Assembly (NCBI RefSeq): GCF_004769665.1
Contig: NZ_RQGG01000009.1
Span: forward strand, 62,001 to 126,000
DNA length: 64,000 bases
DNA from: Leptospira kemamanensis
GTDB lineage: Bacteria > Spirochaetota > Leptospiria > Leptospirales > Leptospiraceae
Direction: 5' to 3'
The notes beneath the pieces were generated by a model, which did not search any database, had not been told where the DNA came from, and saw only the letters and a list, made by a program, of their open reading frames with translations. Made by a program: the position numbers and the translations under genes. Below are positions 7,942-16,663 of this stretch, piece by piece. Within the stretch, counting starts at the first letter, position 1. Every line of letters begins with the position of its first letter.

Positions 7942-9222
7942 CTAGAGACGGTTGGCGATTGGGATGTATTTTCTTTGGTTTTCGCCCACATAGATTTGTT
8001 TTGGACGAACTTTTGAGAAATCTCCTTTCATCCTTTGTTCTCTCCAATGGGCAAGCCATCCTGGAAGCCTACCAATCACTTGCATCACAGAGAACATATT
8101 TTTTGGAATTCCCAATGTATGGAACACCAAACCAGAGTAATACTCTAAGTTAGGATACAAAAGATTTTCCATAAAATAAGAATCGTTCCAAACAACTTCA
8201 TCGATTTGTAAAGCAATGTCTTCGACGGTACTGAGTTTTCTACCTTTATAGAATTCTTTGATGATCTCTCTTGCCACCTGCGCTCTAGGACTCACGACAT
8301 CATATGCTTTTTGCCCAAAACCATTTGTACGAATGGTGAGACCACCTCGTTTGAATCTTTCAAAATAATCTTTCACAGGAGTTTTGGTTTTGATGATGTC
8401 TTCGATGAGGCCAATCGCAGCAGTTGGTCTTCCCCCTTCGCGTGCACCCCATTGTGCCATGATTCCCGCAGAAATGGAGGCAAAGAGATTCGCTTGTGTG
8501 GAACCAACTACTTGAACAGCTGTGTTGGATACATTTTGTTCGTGGTCTGCATGTAGAATCCACATTTGGTTTAAAATCCGATCAAATTCTTCTGGGACAT
8601 TGTAATTGTCAGCAGGGAGTTTGTGCATCATGTACAAAAAGTTAGTGCAATATGGATTTTTATCGAGTGGGTATACAAATGGATGACCCACAGCGTGTTT
8701 GTAAGTGAAAGCAGCAATGGTGCGAATTTTTGCAAGTAATCGTGCAATCAAATCGACACCCATATCCAACTTCTCTTCGTATTCTTCTAAATAATAACTG
8801 GATAAAGAAGTTACCATCACTGATAACACAGCAAGTGGGTTTGCCACACCAGGGAATCCATCAAATAGATTTAACATATCTTCATGGATCATAGAATGTT
8901 TGGAGAGACGACCAGAAAAATCGCTTAATTCTTGTTTTGTGGGAAGATTGCCGTAAATTAATAAAAATGAAGTTTCAACAAAAGTAGATTGGTAAGCTAA
9001 CTCTTTTAAGTCATAACCACGGTAAGTGAGTTCCCCTTTTTCAGGATCACGTCTAGATACTTTTGACAAACCAAGGGCAGTATTAAAAAGACCAGGGTCA
9101 ACTGTGACAAGCCCTGTTTTTCGGTAAAAATCAGTAAGGTCAATACCTTCTTTTCCATCAGTACCAGTGATTACCGGAAGTTTATATGTTTTGCCTTTGA
9201 TGTGGATTTCCACTTCACTCAT
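7942..9222 (-). CDS. Citrate synthase-fold protein with all three classical catalytic residues replaced
   Basis: 426 aa, full length for type II citrate synthase and colinear with E. coli GltA through the C-terminus, including HADHEQN, the SPRA arginine and the GWLAHWRE segment. By eye, however, the three catalytic positions differ. E. coli His264 (GPAHGG) corresponds to Glu262 (GAREGG), His305 (GFGHRVY) to Gln304 (GFGQKAY), and Asp362 (NVDFYSG) to Glu360 (NLEYYSG). Homology to citrate synthase is certain; citrate synthase activity is doubtful. It may use another acyl-CoA or ketoacid chemistry or be regulatory. The ATG is preceded by GGAGGGAGAGAGG, and a hairpin lies just upstream. The phosphatase gene follows directly. 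Confidence 0.9.
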   Translation of the reverse strand: MSEVEIHIKGKTYKLPVITGTDGKEGIDLTDFYRKTGLVTVDPGLFNTALGLSKVSRRDPEKGELTYRGYDLKELAYQSTFVETSFLLIYGNLPTKQELSDFSGRLSKHSMIHEDMLNLFDGFPGVANPLAVLSVMVTSLSSYYLEEYEEKLDMGVDLIARLLAKIRTIAAFTYKHAVGHPFVYPLDKNPYCTNFLYMMHKLPADNYNVPEEFDRILNQMWILHADHEQNVSNTAVQVVGSTQANLFASISAGIMAQWGAREGGRPTAAIGLIEDIIKTKTPVKDYFERFKRGGLTIRTNGFGQKAYDVVSPRAQVAREIIKEFYKGRKLSTVEDIALQIDEVVWNDSYFMENLLYPNLEYYSGLVFHTLGIPKNMFSVMQVIGRLPGWLAHWREQRMKGDFSKVRPKQIYVGENQRKYIPIANRL

Positions 9223-9240
9223 GAAAAGACCTCTCTCCCT

Positions 9241-9265
9241 CCTATCTTATAAAAACGAAGATAGG
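9241..9265. other. Short hairpin in leader of the citrate synthase-like gene
   Basis: CCTATCTT (9241-9248) pairs perfectly with AAGATAGG (9258-9265) around a 9-nt loop. On the minus strand the hairpin ends immediately before the strong GGAGGGAGAGAGG ribosome site of the citrate synthase-like gene and follows the STAS stop by 13 bp. There is no T-run, so a plain terminator is unlikely; an intercistronic stabiliser or translational control element is possible. Confidence 0.4.
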
Positions 9266-9278
9266 AATCTAGAAGAAT

Positions 9279-9629
9279 TTACACTTGGGCGAGCGCAGAA
9301 TGAAGAGAATCGTGGATGAGAACAAAATCAGTTAATCCCACAATGTCCATCACCTTACGAAAATGGGTGTTGAGACCTGCGAATTCAATTTTCCCTTGGT
9401 TCTCAGAGGATTTTGTGATGAGGCTGATCAGAGTGGCGATGCCAGCTGAGTTGATGTAAGAAGTTTCGGAAAAGTTGAGGATTACGCGAGTGCGCTTGTC
9501 TTGCGGGATCGATTCGTAAGACTCCACAATTTCTTCTTCCGCTTCGGATGTGATTTCGCCAGAAATGTGGATCACAGGGAGGTTTCCCCCATTTTCAAAT
9601 CCCAATCGAATCTTAAACTCTTCCATCAT
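9279..9629 (-). CDS. STAS-domain anti-sigma factor antagonist
   Basis: About 116 aa. The whole protein is a STAS domain: GNLPVIHISGEI start, RVILNFSETSYINSAGIATL around the usual phosphoacceptor (Ser in NSAG, with Asn replacing the customary Asp), and an HFRKVMDIVGL segment at the end. Two adjacent ATG codons follow GGAGG; the second (9626) has better spacing, the first is given. In partner switching, the unphosphorylated antagonist binds an anti-sigma kinase; the nearby SpoIIE phosphatase would be a natural activator. No anti-sigma kinase or sigma factor lies beside it. Confidence 0.88.
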   Translation of the reverse strand: MMEEFKIRLGFENGGNLPVIHISGEITSEAEEEIVESYESIPQDKRTRVILNFSETSYINSAGIATLISLITKSSENQGKIEFAGLNTHFRKVMDIVGLTDFVLIHDSLHSALAQV

Positions 9630-9671
9630 TAGCCTCCAGGGAATTCCACTCAGAACGCGGGTCAACAAAAA

Positions 9672-9893
9672 TTAGGATTTCGATTTTCTTTCTTCTTTTG
9701 TCATTCGCCCAAAGGGTTGTTTGCACTTTCGACAAACAAAGTAGATATCAGTTGGTGTAGCAGATATCCCGACAAGACCCATTGCGATCATTCCCCAAGT
9801 GGAATATTTCACAACCTTACGAGCGTTCTCGTCTTCCCGAGTGGTTCCACAATCACAAGTGGGTCGGTCAGCTTTTTTAATGATTTGGTTCAT
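9672..9893 (-). CDS. Small zinc-ribbon-like protein with hydrophobic segment
   Basis: 73 aa, ATG start. It has a CDC pair near residue 15, then a hydrophobic stretch (about residues 33-49), then CRKC near residue 55, and a basic tail. The four cysteines could form a zinc ribbon split by the hydrophobic stretch. It sits between the cytochrome c lipoprotein and the STAS gene on the same strand. I do not recognise a named family and infer no function. Confidence 0.6.
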   Translation of the reverse strand: MNQIIKKADRPTCDCGTTREDENARKVVKYSTWGMIAMGLVGISATPTDIYFVCRKCKQPFGRMTKEERKSKS

Positions 9894-9943
9894 AAAGGAA
9901 GGATTTCGGTTCCGCCAAAAAAACGGAACCGAAATTAGGCAAT

Positions 9944-10348
9944 TTAATTTTTAGAAAGGTGTTCTACGTATTTTGCAAGGATTTTGATGTTATCATCACC
10001 CAAATGGCCATAAGCAACCATTGGAGATCCTTTGATTCCTTCTTTTAGGGTTTTCGTGATACCAGCAACTGTGTTTCCATTCTTCCACTCAGAAGCAGGA
10101 GATTTGTAGTTTCTTGGTTTTGGATTGAGAGCAGCAGCAGCAGCACCGTCACCAGCTCCTTTTTCACCGTGGCAAGAAGAACAATTTTGTAGGTATAATT
10201 CTTCTCCTTTGACTAGATCAGGATCACCACTTGCACTTGATTCTTGTGCCGCAGGTGCTTCTTCTTTTGGTTTGGAGTCGCCACAAGCCACCATCACAAA
10301 TGCGAAGGAGACAGCGAGTAGAGAGACTAATACTTTTTTTGAGTTCAT
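9944..10348 (-). CDS. Class I cytochrome c lipoprotein
   Basis: 134 aa. A signal peptide ends in a lipobox (VMVAC near residue 22), followed by an Ala/Ser/Glu-rich linker and a small cytochrome c domain. Heme attachment is at CSSCHG, and a probable axial Met lies in a GSPMVAYG segment. The tail (ILAKYVEHLSKN) is the usual C-terminal helix. The product should be membrane-tethered on the periplasmic side and shuttle electrons, possibly to the caa3 oxidase encoded at the start of the window; that partnership is inference. Confidence 0.9.
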   Translation of the reverse strand: MNSKKVLVSLLAVSFAFVMVACGDSKPKEEAPAAQESSASGDPDLVKGEELYLQNCSSCHGEKGAGDGAAAAALNPKPRNYKSPASEWKNGNTVAGITKTLKEGIKGSPMVAYGHLGDDNIKILAKYVEHLSKN

Positions 10349-10411
10349 TTCTTACTCCGAGATAAGGTTGAACCCAGTCTCCTACACTTCTCGTCTTTTG
10401 AAAAGAAGAAA

Positions 10412-11326
10412 TCAGTTTTTTTCCAAAAGATTTGAGAGAGCATTCTGCAAATTTTGAAACTGAAACTCATATCCCGATTGTAACAATCGTTCTGGCAATA
10501 CATATTGCCCTTTTGTCACCACAACACTGCCTTCACCAAATAACGCTTGTATAGCGAAACTGGGAACTTTAAACAAATTGGGACGTTTTAAGGTTTTTGC
10601 TAATTGTTTCGAAAACTCGGCATTACTTGTAGGTTGGGGAGAAACTAAATTATAAGCACCTTTTGCCGATTCCGTTGTCATCAAATGAAGGCATGCCTGG
10701 ATAAAATCCAAAATATGAATCCAACTCATTCCTTGTTTTCCCGAAGCAATGGCACCTCCCACTCCCAGTAAAAACGGAGGGATCATTTTTTCTAAAGCAC
10801 CACCTTGGGGAGAGAGGACAATTCCTGTGCGAAGTAATATAGTTCGTATGCCAAGATTTGTCAAAGGAAGTGTTTGGTTTTCCCATTCCACACAAAGTTT
10901 TGCTAAAAAATCATCTCCAGGAGGAGAGGATTCTGTGAAAGCAGGATGACTTGCATCTGACATTCCATAATAACCAACTGCACTTGCATTTAAAAATACT
11001 TTGGGTGGCGATTTTAAGTCTTGGATGCGAGCGACAAGTCCCCTTGTAAATTCAACTCTGGAAGTACGAATTAATTGTTTTCTTTCTTCTGTCCACCTAA
11101 CGCCAGCAATTGGTTCACCCACTAAATTGAGAATGGCATCAAGTCCTTCTAAGTCAGAAGATTGAGGTAAAATACAAGAAACAAATTCAAGATCGGAAAT
11201 CGAAGAAAGAGATTTGGGAATAGATTTTTGACGCGAAAACACACGGAATCTATGTCCTTTTTGGACAGCAGTTGTAATGAAGGACGTACCAATGAGGCCA
11301 GTTCCACCTAAAATTCCAATTTTCAT
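10412..11326 (-). CDS. TIGR01777 family epimerase (extended SDR, YfcH-like)
   Basis: 304 aa. The N-terminal Rossmann motif is GGTGLIGTSF at residues 7-16. Family features follow: LVGEPIAGVRWTEERK, the SAVGYYG active-site region and the LRTGIVLSPQGGALEKM stretch. The C-terminal part resembles DUF1731 (FKVPSFAIQALFGEGS). Members are NAD(P)-dependent nucleotide-sugar epimerase homologues of unknown substrate. The gene is divergent from the MoxR operon with a 73-bp gap, and no partner suggests a pathway. Confidence 0.9.
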   Translation of the reverse strand: MKIGILGGTGLIGTSFITTAVQKGHRFRVFSRQKSIPKSLSSISDLEFVSCILPQSSDLEGLDAILNLVGEPIAGVRWTEERKQLIRTSRVEFTRGLVARIQDLKSPPKVFLNASAVGYYGMSDASHPAFTESSPPGDDFLAKLCVEWENQTLPLTNLGIRTILLRTGIVLSPQGGALEKMIPPFLLGVGGAIASGKQGMSWIHILDFIQACLHLMTTESAKGAYNLVSPQPTSNAEFSKQLAKTLKRPNLFKVPSFAIQALFGEGSVVVTKGQYVLPERLLQSGYEFQFQNLQNALSNLLEKN

Positions 11327-11399
11327 ACAGACTCCAATGGATGGTGTAAATAAAAAAAGAAGTAGCCCTTTTTCGCATTCAACATAAGTTTTTCTTTCT

Positions 11400-11981
11400 A
11401 TGAGACCTGTGATCGTTTTACCGATTTTCTTTGCCGTTTTCTGTATCCTTTTTGGAAACTACTTTCTTTATTCGGGTACAAATCAAAAAATAGAACGATA
11501 CAAAGAGAACCCACCCTTCCGCATCGAAGATGTGACCGGATCCACTGGACTTTCGTTTTTATTAGACAAAAATCCTTCCACAGTTTGGCGAAAGATTCAA
11601 AACTCGCAAGGTGATTTTGATTTTTTCTTAGAAATGCAACTTTCTCATGTTTGGGACGGAAAAAAGTTCCAACCCAGAAAATTCACTGCCCTAGTGATTG
11701 ATGCATGCCCTGCAGAAACGATACCAGCTTTCCACTTACGATTTTTACTACGAGAAAGCATCAATGTAGACAAAGAACTACGAATGCCAAAGGATGAGGT
11801 TGCCTTTGTTTATCACTTCCAAGAAACAGGGAAAAAACAGATTTCCATTCCACTAAACCAATTGCCTACATTTTCCGTAGAAAACAATTACCCAAACAAT
11901 ATCTTTATCTTAACACCTGAATTCAAATTGGACAGGGAAACTGGTTGCCTTGCCGAAGTAAGACTTTTGGAGAATTTATGA
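11400..11981 (+). CDS. Membrane-anchored protein of unknown function at head of MoxR operon
   Basis: 193 aa. One N-terminal hydrophobic helix (residues 4-26) would export or anchor the product; the rest is a predicted beta-rich soluble domain with segments such as TGLSFLLDKNPSTVWRK and FDFFLEMQLSHVWDG. The DKNPSTVW stretch resembles the opening loop of discoidin-like sugar-binding domains, but I would not assign it on that alone. Its stop overlaps the start of the MoxR gene (ATGA), making it the first of seven coupled genes. A periplasmic sensor or substrate for the AAA+/VWA system is a guess. Confidence 0.8.
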   Translation: MRPVIVLPIFFAVFCILFGNYFLYSGTNQKIERYKENPPFRIEDVTGSTGLSFLLDKNPSTVWRKIQNSQGDFDFFLEMQLSHVWDGKKFQPRKFTALVIDACPAETIPAFHLRFLLRESINVDKELRMPKDEVAFVYHFQETGKKQISIPLNQLPTFSVENNYPNNIFILTPEFKLDRETGCLAEVRLLENL

Positions 11982-13555
11982 CAAACGTCCCGAATAAACT
12001 CTCCGTTTCCCCTACATTGCCACAAAACAAAGGCAAGGCGAACAAATTTGATATCGCCAGTATCTTGGAAGAAGGACCATTACCGATACAAAACGGGAAA
12101 TCTCAAAATCTGGAATTGGATGAAAAATTAAGAAAGGCATATTTTTGGATCACAAACTTTGCCATCATCAATCCGTTTTATGACATCGAATACAATGATA
12201 CTCCTCCTTTAAAGTTTACCATTGGTGATTCCAAATCCACCATCACACTCCCAACAGCACAAAGTTATTCGAGTTTTGTATTACTCCCCTTATTATCACT
12301 GATTGTCAAAGGCAAATGTTTGTTAGTTGGTGGGCCAGGCCGAGGAAAAACTGCATCTGCTATCCTTATGGGAATTCTTGCAGGTTATTCCATCAAAGAA
12401 ATCAAACGAGCCATCCAACATGGCCAACCACAAATGACCATCACTGATTTATTAGGGAACCCACTTCCCAGTGATATGATGCAAGCCAAGTCCATGGACG
12501 AAATCAAAATTGCTTGGCGCAAATGGCTTGGGATGCAAGTAAAAATCATCGATGAATACAATCGAATTCCTACTAGAACACAATCTGCTCTTCTTACCAT
12601 CATGGGAGATAACTACGCCGAAATTTATGACCAAATTTTTGAATGCCCTGAGGCAGCTTGGTATTTAACGGCGAACGATGATGCGGGTGGTGGAACTTAC
12701 CAAGTCATTGAAGCACTAAGAGACCGAATTGATGTCGTGGTAAAGGCTCCTCACTTTAACACACGTTTTATTAAAGATTTAATCCAAAGAGTGGAAGAAG
12801 GTTATAAACCAGAATCTCTTGTTCCAAAAGAAATTATTTTTTCTGAAGAAGAAATGAAAACCATTTCGGATCAAATCAAACAAGTCAACTTTCCTCCAGG
12901 TCTTCGCCGTCGGATGGAATTTTTTACTTCACAGTTTGAATTTATGGAATATGCGGGAGAACAGTTAGAATACAAAACCAAAGACACAGCCAAACTGAGT
13001 GCCACTGATTTTAGTCGTTTGTCTTCTTTGGAAACTGGCAAAGATAAAATCAAAGACATTGGATCCCAAACCAAAAATGGACTGAGTGTTCGAGCCATCT
13101 TCACTTGTATCAATTATGCAAAGGCTCTCGCTTATTTTAGAGGACTTAGCGAAGTAACACTCGATGACCTAAGCCATGTTTTACCTTTTGTTTTACATGA
13201 TAAACTGGTTCAAAATATAGATTCCCCTTTTTTTGAAGAAGCCGACAACCAAATTTACCGCAGTGATCGAGTGAGTTGGATTCGAAAACTTTTTACCTTA
13301 TCCTTAAGCGAATACGAACGACTTGGCCTCGACAAAAACGATACCATTGCAAAACTTTCTGAAACATTTGAACAAGGTTTGGAAGGATTGTCGGCCAAAG
13401 ACACCAAACAAAGATTAGTGGAGATCGAAAAAGAAATCGAATCCATATCCAAACAACGCAAACTTTACGGTCATATGTTTGATGATTTGTTACAATTGAA
13501 GTATTTGCACCAAAGGTATACCAATTACTTAAAATGGGTGGAATCAAATGTATGA
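11978..13555 (+). CDS. MoxR-family AAA+ ATPase
   Basis: 525 aa. Walker A is GGPGRGKT at 118-125, Walker B is VKIIDEYNR with D192-E193, and sensor 1 lies in the AAWYLTAND segment. The lid domain follows, and a C-terminal helical region (ERLGLDKND onward) extends the protein well beyond the usual 320 aa. The ATG at 11978 overlaps the upstream stop by 4 bp. MoxR ATPases act with VWA-domain proteins as chaperones or metal-insertion remodelers; a VWA partner lies two genes downstream. The 110-residue N-terminal extension before Walker A is unusual. Confidence 0.9.
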   Translation: MTNVPNKLSVSPTLPQNKGKANKFDIASILEEGPLPIQNGKSQNLELDEKLRKAYFWITNFAIINPFYDIEYNDTPPLKFTIGDSKSTITLPTAQSYSSFVLLPLLSLIVKGKCLLVGGPGRGKTASAILMGILAGYSIKEIKRAIQHGQPQMTITDLLGNPLPSDMMQAKSMDEIKIAWRKWLGMQVKIIDEYNRIPTRTQSALLTIMGDNYAEIYDQIFECPEAAWYLTANDDAGGGTYQVIEALRDRIDVVVKAPHFNTRFIKDLIQRVEEGYKPESLVPKEIIFSEEEMKTISDQIKQVNFPPGLRRRMEFFTSQFEFMEYAGEQLEYKTKDTAKLSATDFSRLSSLETGKDKIKDIGSQTKNGLSVRAIFTCINYAKALAYFRGLSEVTLDDLSHVLPFVLHDKLVQNIDSPFFEEADNQIYRSDRVSWIRKLFTLSLSEYERLGLDKNDTIAKLSETFEQGLEGLSAKDTKQRLVEIEKEIESISKQRKLYGHMFDDLLQLKYLHQRYTNYLKWVESNV

Positions 13556-14490
13556 GTTTTGTTTCCTGGAAGTCAACAATTCTCAAACAAAAAGAGCTTT
13601 GTAACCAAATCGTACAAACGATGAAACGGACAAACCCTCAGTTCTCCGAGGAAGAATTGTCCCTCCACCTGGTTCCCTTTTTTGATTCCATCACAGGGAA
13701 AAATTCTTATCCCTTGGAAGAAGAAACCATTGTTTCCCTTTTCACTCAACTATTGACTCTGATCTCAAAACATATCTTGCAACAACTGGAGAGTTCCACT
13801 TCTCTCTTTTTCCAAATCCTATCCGACACAAACCCAGAAGTCAAAAAAGATCCCGTTTTGTTTTTATCTTACCTGACCAATGTGATCGCAAAACTGGAAA
13901 ATCAAAAAAAGGAAGTATTTCTAAAACGATTTTTTTCCCTACTTTCCAAAATCCAAACCATTGAGGAAACAAAACTTGTGTTAGGTTTACTTTTTTGGGC
14001 CAGTGGAAAACCAGAATACCGAGAAGAGTTGTTTCTTCCGTTCCAAAGTTTGAGACCGGAATTACTCACGGCAATCAAAGACAAATTTGGAATCGATTCA
14101 TCCTCCTTACAATTTCCCTTTGCTCCGAATACGAAGAAGGAATCATCCAAGATGAATTTTCATTTTCGTTCGATTCCTGGTTATACTTTGTTTGGTGGCA
14201 ATTTTAAAGAAATTCCCGTCTTGTATCTAGATTCTGAAAAAGTCCTCTTGAGATCTGGGGAGACTTGGTTCCAACTCTTTGTGGATGAATTTGGAACTAG
14301 TTTCCATCCAATCGAAAAACCTTTGTCACCTACTAAAGCAAGTGTTTCCCCATCTGCTTTTTGGAAACCAATCCTTGAACAAAAACTAGATGCAAAACAA
14401 GTTCATTCTTCCTTTGAAAAAGAATCCTATGTGATTGTTACACTCAAACAATCGTACCAAGTGTATTTGTTTTATCTCGGGAGAACCTAA
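13552..14490 (+). CDS. Unknown protein between MoxR and VWA genes
   Basis: About 312 aa, ATG at 13552 overlapping the MoxR stop (ATGA). The N-terminal two thirds look alpha-helical with leucine-rich stretches such as TQLLTLISKHILQQLE, reminiscent of a helical-repeat adaptor. The last third (from FHFRSIPGYTLFGG) looks beta-rich. No signal peptide and no recognised motif. Its fixed place between a MoxR ATPase and a VWA protein suggests a dedicated adaptor or substrate; that is inference. Confidence 0.8.
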   Translation: MSFVSWKSTILKQKELCNQIVQTMKRTNPQFSEEELSLHLVPFFDSITGKNSYPLEEETIVSLFTQLLTLISKHILQQLESSTSLFFQILSDTNPEVKKDPVLFLSYLTNVIAKLENQKKEVFLKRFFSLLSKIQTIEETKLVLGLLFWASGKPEYREELFLPFQSLRPELLTAIKDKFGIDSSSLQFPFAPNTKKESSKMNFHFRSIPGYTLFGGNFKEIPVLYLDSEKVLLRSGETWFQLFVDEFGTSFHPIEKPLSPTKASVSPSAFWKPILEQKLDAKQVHSSFEKESYVIVTLKQSYQVYLFYLGRT

Positions 14491-16137
14491 GTGGATTTTG
14501 TAAAGGTTTGGGAATCCAAATGGGAAGAGGCACTGAAACTTTGGAGTGATTATGTAAAACTCACACCTGCTAAATTTTTATTCACCGAATCAGAAGAAAA
14601 AGAAGAAGGTTTAACCGCATCCTTTGCGGCAATTCGTCTCAAAGACCACCGAGTCCTCTTGTCAGTCAACCAAATCAAACACTACCAATTAGAAGAGTAT
14701 GCCTTAGAAATTTTAGGACACGAAATTGGCCACCATGTGTATTGCCCTGGGGATTTGGCAGACCAAGCCAAATTGGTTTATATCACAAACCTTGCCATGC
14801 CGCGTTACAACCATCTAACACCGATGATAGTCAATATTTATGAAGATTTGTTTATCAATGATCACTTAAAAAAGCAAAACCATTTACGAATGGATGAAGT
14901 ATATAAAAAACTTGGAAAACAAAATGATCCATTTTGGAATTTCTATATGCGAACTTACGAAATATTATGGGCACTTCCATCAGGAACTCTCACCGAAGGC
15001 ACGTTATGTGACCAAATCCAATCGGACGCAGCACTTGTCTCTCGGATGATTCGCAATTATCCCAACGATTGGGTAAAAGCAATGTTTGATTTTGCCAGTA
15101 TTTGTTTTCCTTATTTTTTTGAAGAAAAGAATCAGTCCCATTCCAAACATTTCCAAACCTTACTGGATACCTTAGATGCAGGCAAAGGAATGACTCCACC
15201 CTCAGGGATCACGGAAGTCGAAATTTCTTCTGAACTGTTTCCTTTGGAAGGTGTGACTGGATCTAAAAAATCTCTCACTCCTTCCGAATACTCATCCATT
15301 TGCCAAAGTATGGGAATTGAGGCCGACATTTCGGAGGTCACTTACCGGTATTATAAAGACAAAGCACTTCCCTATCTCGTTCCTTTTCCGGAACTAACAA
15401 CCCCAGGTGCCAAAGAAGAAATTTTAGAAGGAAATGATTTATGGGATCCTGGATCCCCACTAGAAAAAATCAATTGGTTGGAATCAACCATCAAAAGTCC
15501 CGTCATCATTCCAGGGTATACCACTGTAGAAGATGTGTATGGGGAAACATCTTCCAATGAAATCAAGGTCAATCCCATCGACTTAGATTTGTTTGTTGAT
15601 TGTTCAGGATCCATGCCTAATCCACAAACAGATTTGTCCTACTTAACGTTAGCTGGTGTCATCATTGCCCTTTCGGCATTAAAAACGGGAAGTGCTGTCA
15701 GAGTGACGTTATGGTCCGGGATCAAAGAATTTTTAACCACAGATGGTTTTATTAAAAATGAAAAAGAAATATTAAAGGTTCTTACAGGATACTTTGGAGG
15801 AGGGACTTGTTTTCCTTTGGAACTCTTGGAAGACGAATACAAAGAACCTCCCAAACGGAAAAGACATATCCTTGTGATCTCCGATGATGGAATTGATACA
15901 ATGTTCACTCAAAATTTCCCAAGGGATCCGAGGGCCATAGTCAAAAATGCCCTCGAACAAGCAGAAGGTGGTGGTTCTATGGTATTACAACTCTACCAAC
16001 CCAACCAAAATCCAGTGGTAAACGAATTACAACAAAGTGGATGGGACATTTATCCCATTCAAAATTGGACTGATTTACTTAAGTTTAGCAAAGAGTTTGT
16101 GGAAAGGAATTATGTTAGAAATCAGATACTACAGTAA
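14491..16137 (+). CDS. DUF2201-like protein: HExxH metallopeptidase-like domain plus VWA domain
   Basis: 548 aa with a GTG start directly after the upstream stop. The N-terminal domain carries HEIGH at residues 77-81 followed by another His, a zincin-type motif. The C-terminal domain is a von Willebrand A domain with an intact MIDAS (D370-x-S372-x-S374), a YFGGGTCFP threonine loop and an ISDDGID acidic loop. This two-domain plan matches what I know of the DUF2201 metallopeptidase/VWA-like family, which often neighbours MoxR ATPases. Its product is probably cytoplasmic, since there is no signal peptide. Whether the HExxH site is catalytic cannot be told from sequence. Confidence 0.85.
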   Translation: MDFVKVWESKWEEALKLWSDYVKLTPAKFLFTESEEKEEGLTASFAAIRLKDHRVLLSVNQIKHYQLEEYALEILGHEIGHHVYCPGDLADQAKLVYITNLAMPRYNHLTPMIVNIYEDLFINDHLKKQNHLRMDEVYKKLGKQNDPFWNFYMRTYEILWALPSGTLTEGTLCDQIQSDAALVSRMIRNYPNDWVKAMFDFASICFPYFFEEKNQSHSKHFQTLLDTLDAGKGMTPPSGITEVEISSELFPLEGVTGSKKSLTPSEYSSICQSMGIEADISEVTYRYYKDKALPYLVPFPELTTPGAKEEILEGNDLWDPGSPLEKINWLESTIKSPVIIPGYTTVEDVYGETSSNEIKVNPIDLDLFVDCSGSMPNPQTDLSYLTLAGVIIALSALKTGSAVRVTLWSGIKEFLTTDGFIKNEKEILKVLTGYFGGGTCFPLELLEDEYKEPPKRKRHILVISDDGIDTMFTQNFPRDPRAIVKNALEQAEGGGSMVLQLYQPNQNPVVNELQQSGWDIYPIQNWTDLLKFSKEFVERNYVRNQILQ

Positions 16138-16663
16138 ACAAGTCCTAAACACTCCCTTTCACCAAGTGGACTTAGCAACCGTTTCCCTGGATGCCTTATG
16201 GTTTGATGTATTTTTTCTTCGCACAGGCCAAGGGAAAATTTCTCCCTTTCCAAAATCTTTGGACTCAATCTCCAACCTCCACTTAAAAGCCCTTCATGTG
16301 ATTTTGGCAAATCTACTTTATGATCAAGAATCAGAAATTCCAGAATTTCCAAAGGAAACTTTTTTTGATTACCTCACAAACACCTTACCGAAATTATGTG
16401 AAATTGTTCCCGACTATACAACTTGGACAACCGATGCTGAACGTGCCGAAGAACTAGTCAGAAGTGTATTCCATTCCCTGAACCTTACCCCCAAAAATGA
16501 AACCAAAGAATACTTTCATGATCGTTACCGGTCCATCGATTCTCGTGAACGAATGCGCATTTTAGACGAAACAAAAAAAGCCCAAGAAAGAGCCAAAGAA
16601 ATCCTCAGGCAACTCAAACAAAAAGAAGAGGAAGAAGCGGCTTCTAAATACAACCGTGAATAA
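16112..16663 (+). CDS. Unknown helical protein of the MoxR operon
   Basis: About 183 aa. I take the ATG at 16112 (MLEIRYYSKQ) with GGAAAGG upstream, overlapping the VWA gene end by 26 bp. The product is alpha-helical and soluble, and ends in a highly charged Lys/Glu/Arg helix (from RERMRILDETKKAQERAKEI) likely to form a coiled coil. No family recognised. The overlap with the VWA gene implies tight co-expression. Confidence 0.75.
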   Translation: MLEIRYYSKQVLNTPFHQVDLATVSLDALWFDVFFLRTGQGKISPFPKSLDSISNLHLKALHVILANLLYDQESEIPEFPKETFFDYLTNTLPKLCEIVPDYTTWTTDAERAEELVRSVFHSLNLTPKNETKEYFHDRYRSIDSRERMRILDETKKAQERAKEILRQLKQKEEEEAASKYNRE

